In this document: one piece after another, positions 62,764 through 64,000 of the stretch
How the letters are laid out: the number at the start of each line of letters is the position of its first letter
Numbering within the stretch: the first letter of the stretch is position 1
DNA from: Siphonodentalium dalli
Lineage: Eukaryota; Mollusca; Scaphopoda; Gadilida; Siphonodentaliidae
DNA length: 64,000 nucleotides
Direction: 5' to 3'
NCBI GenBank assembly: GCA_032622095.1
Contig: CP136063.1
Location: 277,879,426-277,943,425, forward strand
Position numbers and translations under genes: made by a program
Notes under the pieces: generated by a model
What the model saw: only the letters and a program-made list of their open reading frames with translations
The model's database searches: none
Told to the model about the DNA's origin: nothing

Positions 62764-63164
62764 AAAAGAATAGTAGGCATGTAGGAATCCTACTGGGGTA
62801 CTATCGTAAAATAGTATAGCAGTGTGCAGCCAATCAGAATTCGAGAAAGTAATGTGAGATATAATATTAATTAATAGTTCCCTAGTGGCATCAGACTTAT
62901 TGGGCAACTTGCTCATATAAACTCAATAGGAACATGGATATGGCATTCAATTTCAACCTATTAGGTCACTCCAACACAGATACATGTATGTGTTATAGAG
63001 TGATAAAGCTAATTATGTCCAACCATAGTCAGACAGATGCACCATAGCTGTTAAAGATATAATAGTTAAAAAATTAAGTAAATAACATCATAATAACTCT
63101 ATTTATCTACTTCTTACATTGGAGCCTCAATCATAACATATTATGTTGTGTTAGCTGCAAATTA
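62764..63164. other. Unresolved stretch
   Basis: Nothing supported. Confidence 0.4.
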
Positions 63165-64000
63165 TAAGTTACGGGACGCTTAGTGGTCGGATATGGTGTC
63201 ATGTGAGTCGAAGTGAGATCAATATTAGGCGAGGCCGTAGAATTGCGCTGTGTTATGTAAACAGAAGCACAACTTCTGTAACACGAGCAGGCTCTTGTTT
63301 ACGTACACCATCGTACGTCTTGACGACAATATACTATTTACGCGCTGATTATGTTTGGAATATGAACAAAACTATATATTATAAGTTACGGGACGCTTAG
63401 TGGTCGGATATGGTGTCATGTGAGGCGAAGTGAGATCAATATTAGGCGAGGCCGTAGGCCGAGCCTAATATTGATCTCGCTGAGTATTTATTATGTCAGT
63501 GGACAAAATCCAACATATCCATTTAATTAATCATCGCTGTAATTTATTGTAATTTGGTAATATAAATATGACCATTAACTTATGTAACGTCACAGCGACA
63601 CGTCATAGACGTTGAACGTCAACGCATTGAGTCAATGGCTAATTACCAGACGTAGGACAACTTGTTGAGTTTGATAGTTAATTTATGAGTCTTAGAATTC
63701 CTCACATATATCGCATGCATGCTTTGGTACATGGTACTATGTCTTTAAATTCCCAGAAAATGATTTCCGACAGATATCCCCTTTCTTGGCGCCAAAATAC
63801 ACCAAAAATATTCCCGAGGCGACTTAATTTCTGAAAAAACAAGATGGTGGATAAGCACCTAATATTGATTTCATATTAGGTCACCGACCTAATATGTGTT
63901 CATATACCGTCACTATATATCAACGCTGATTGGCTAATTGCAAGAGCTGACATAATAATATAAGTTACGGGACGCTTAGTGGTCGGATATGGTGTCATGT
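63165..64000. repeat. Repeat cluster with TAAGTTACGGGACGCTTAGT units
   Basis: Three direct copies of a unit starting TAAGTTACGGGACGCTTAGT at 63166, 63381 and 63961 (the last runs off the window). The first two continue to GATCAATATTAGGCGAGG, and the second is followed by its own inverted end (GCCTAATATTGATC). TTATTATGTCAG (63488) and CTGACATAATAA (63946) are inverted. Confidence 0.75.

Overview
The window looks like nuclear DNA of a metazoan, most probably a bivalve mollusc. Evidence: AT-rich DNA with 1-17 kb introns carrying canonical GT-AG sites, animal-type chromatin and transcription proteins, and dispersed repeats that I associate with bivalve genomes (TTTAGCTCACC-type hairpin-ended repeats, TACCCCCAC...GTGGGGGTA repeats, a tRNA-derived SINE). 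The species cannot be fixed from the sequence.

One gene dominates. CHAF1A (large p150 subunit of chromatin assembly factor 1) lies on the + strand from ATG 961 to TAA 49070-49072. I assembled 13 coding exons: 961-2109, 2977-3078, 4727-4902, 7815-7896, 10145-10216, 27045-27173, 30246-30319, 33264-33438, 34564-34641, 38321-38425, 39906-40073, 44797-44941 and 47640-49072. They join without a frame break into 3888 nt (1295 codons plus stop). A second gene is represented by a single 3'-terminal exon on the - strand (58616-58763), whose product matches the C-terminus of SNAPC3, a subunit of the snRNA-activating complex. The two genes converge tail to tail, about 9.5 kb apart.

Almost everything else is mobile or repetitive DNA. 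There is a Ty3/gypsy-type LTR retrotransposon (12380-22818, - strand) with two 452-bp LTRs that read as identical, but with several reading-frame breaks. An internally deleted piggyBac-like element (20175-21518) sits in its leader, and the retrotransposon itself sits inside an older element with TTA target duplications. A second copy of that older element (41404-43957) is part of a four-level nest that ends in a tRNA-derived SINE. Introns and flanks also hold four families of TTAA-flanked piggyBac-like MITEs, about ten hAT-like MITEs (several with 8-bp target duplications), a 5'-truncated LINE inside a 33-bp satellite, and many minisatellites.

The most unusual signal is that three CHAF1A exon/intron junctions have been tandemly duplicated into the neighbouring intron: the exon 5 donor, the exon 9 acceptor and the exon 12 acceptor. 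Each leaves a row of real-looking decoy splice sites beside the functional one. piggyBac-like MITEs also bracket the gene: one ends 63 nt before the ATG, the other starts 6 nt after the stop codon and carries an AATAAA. Element classes are inferred from terminal repeats and target duplications read by eye, without database comparison.
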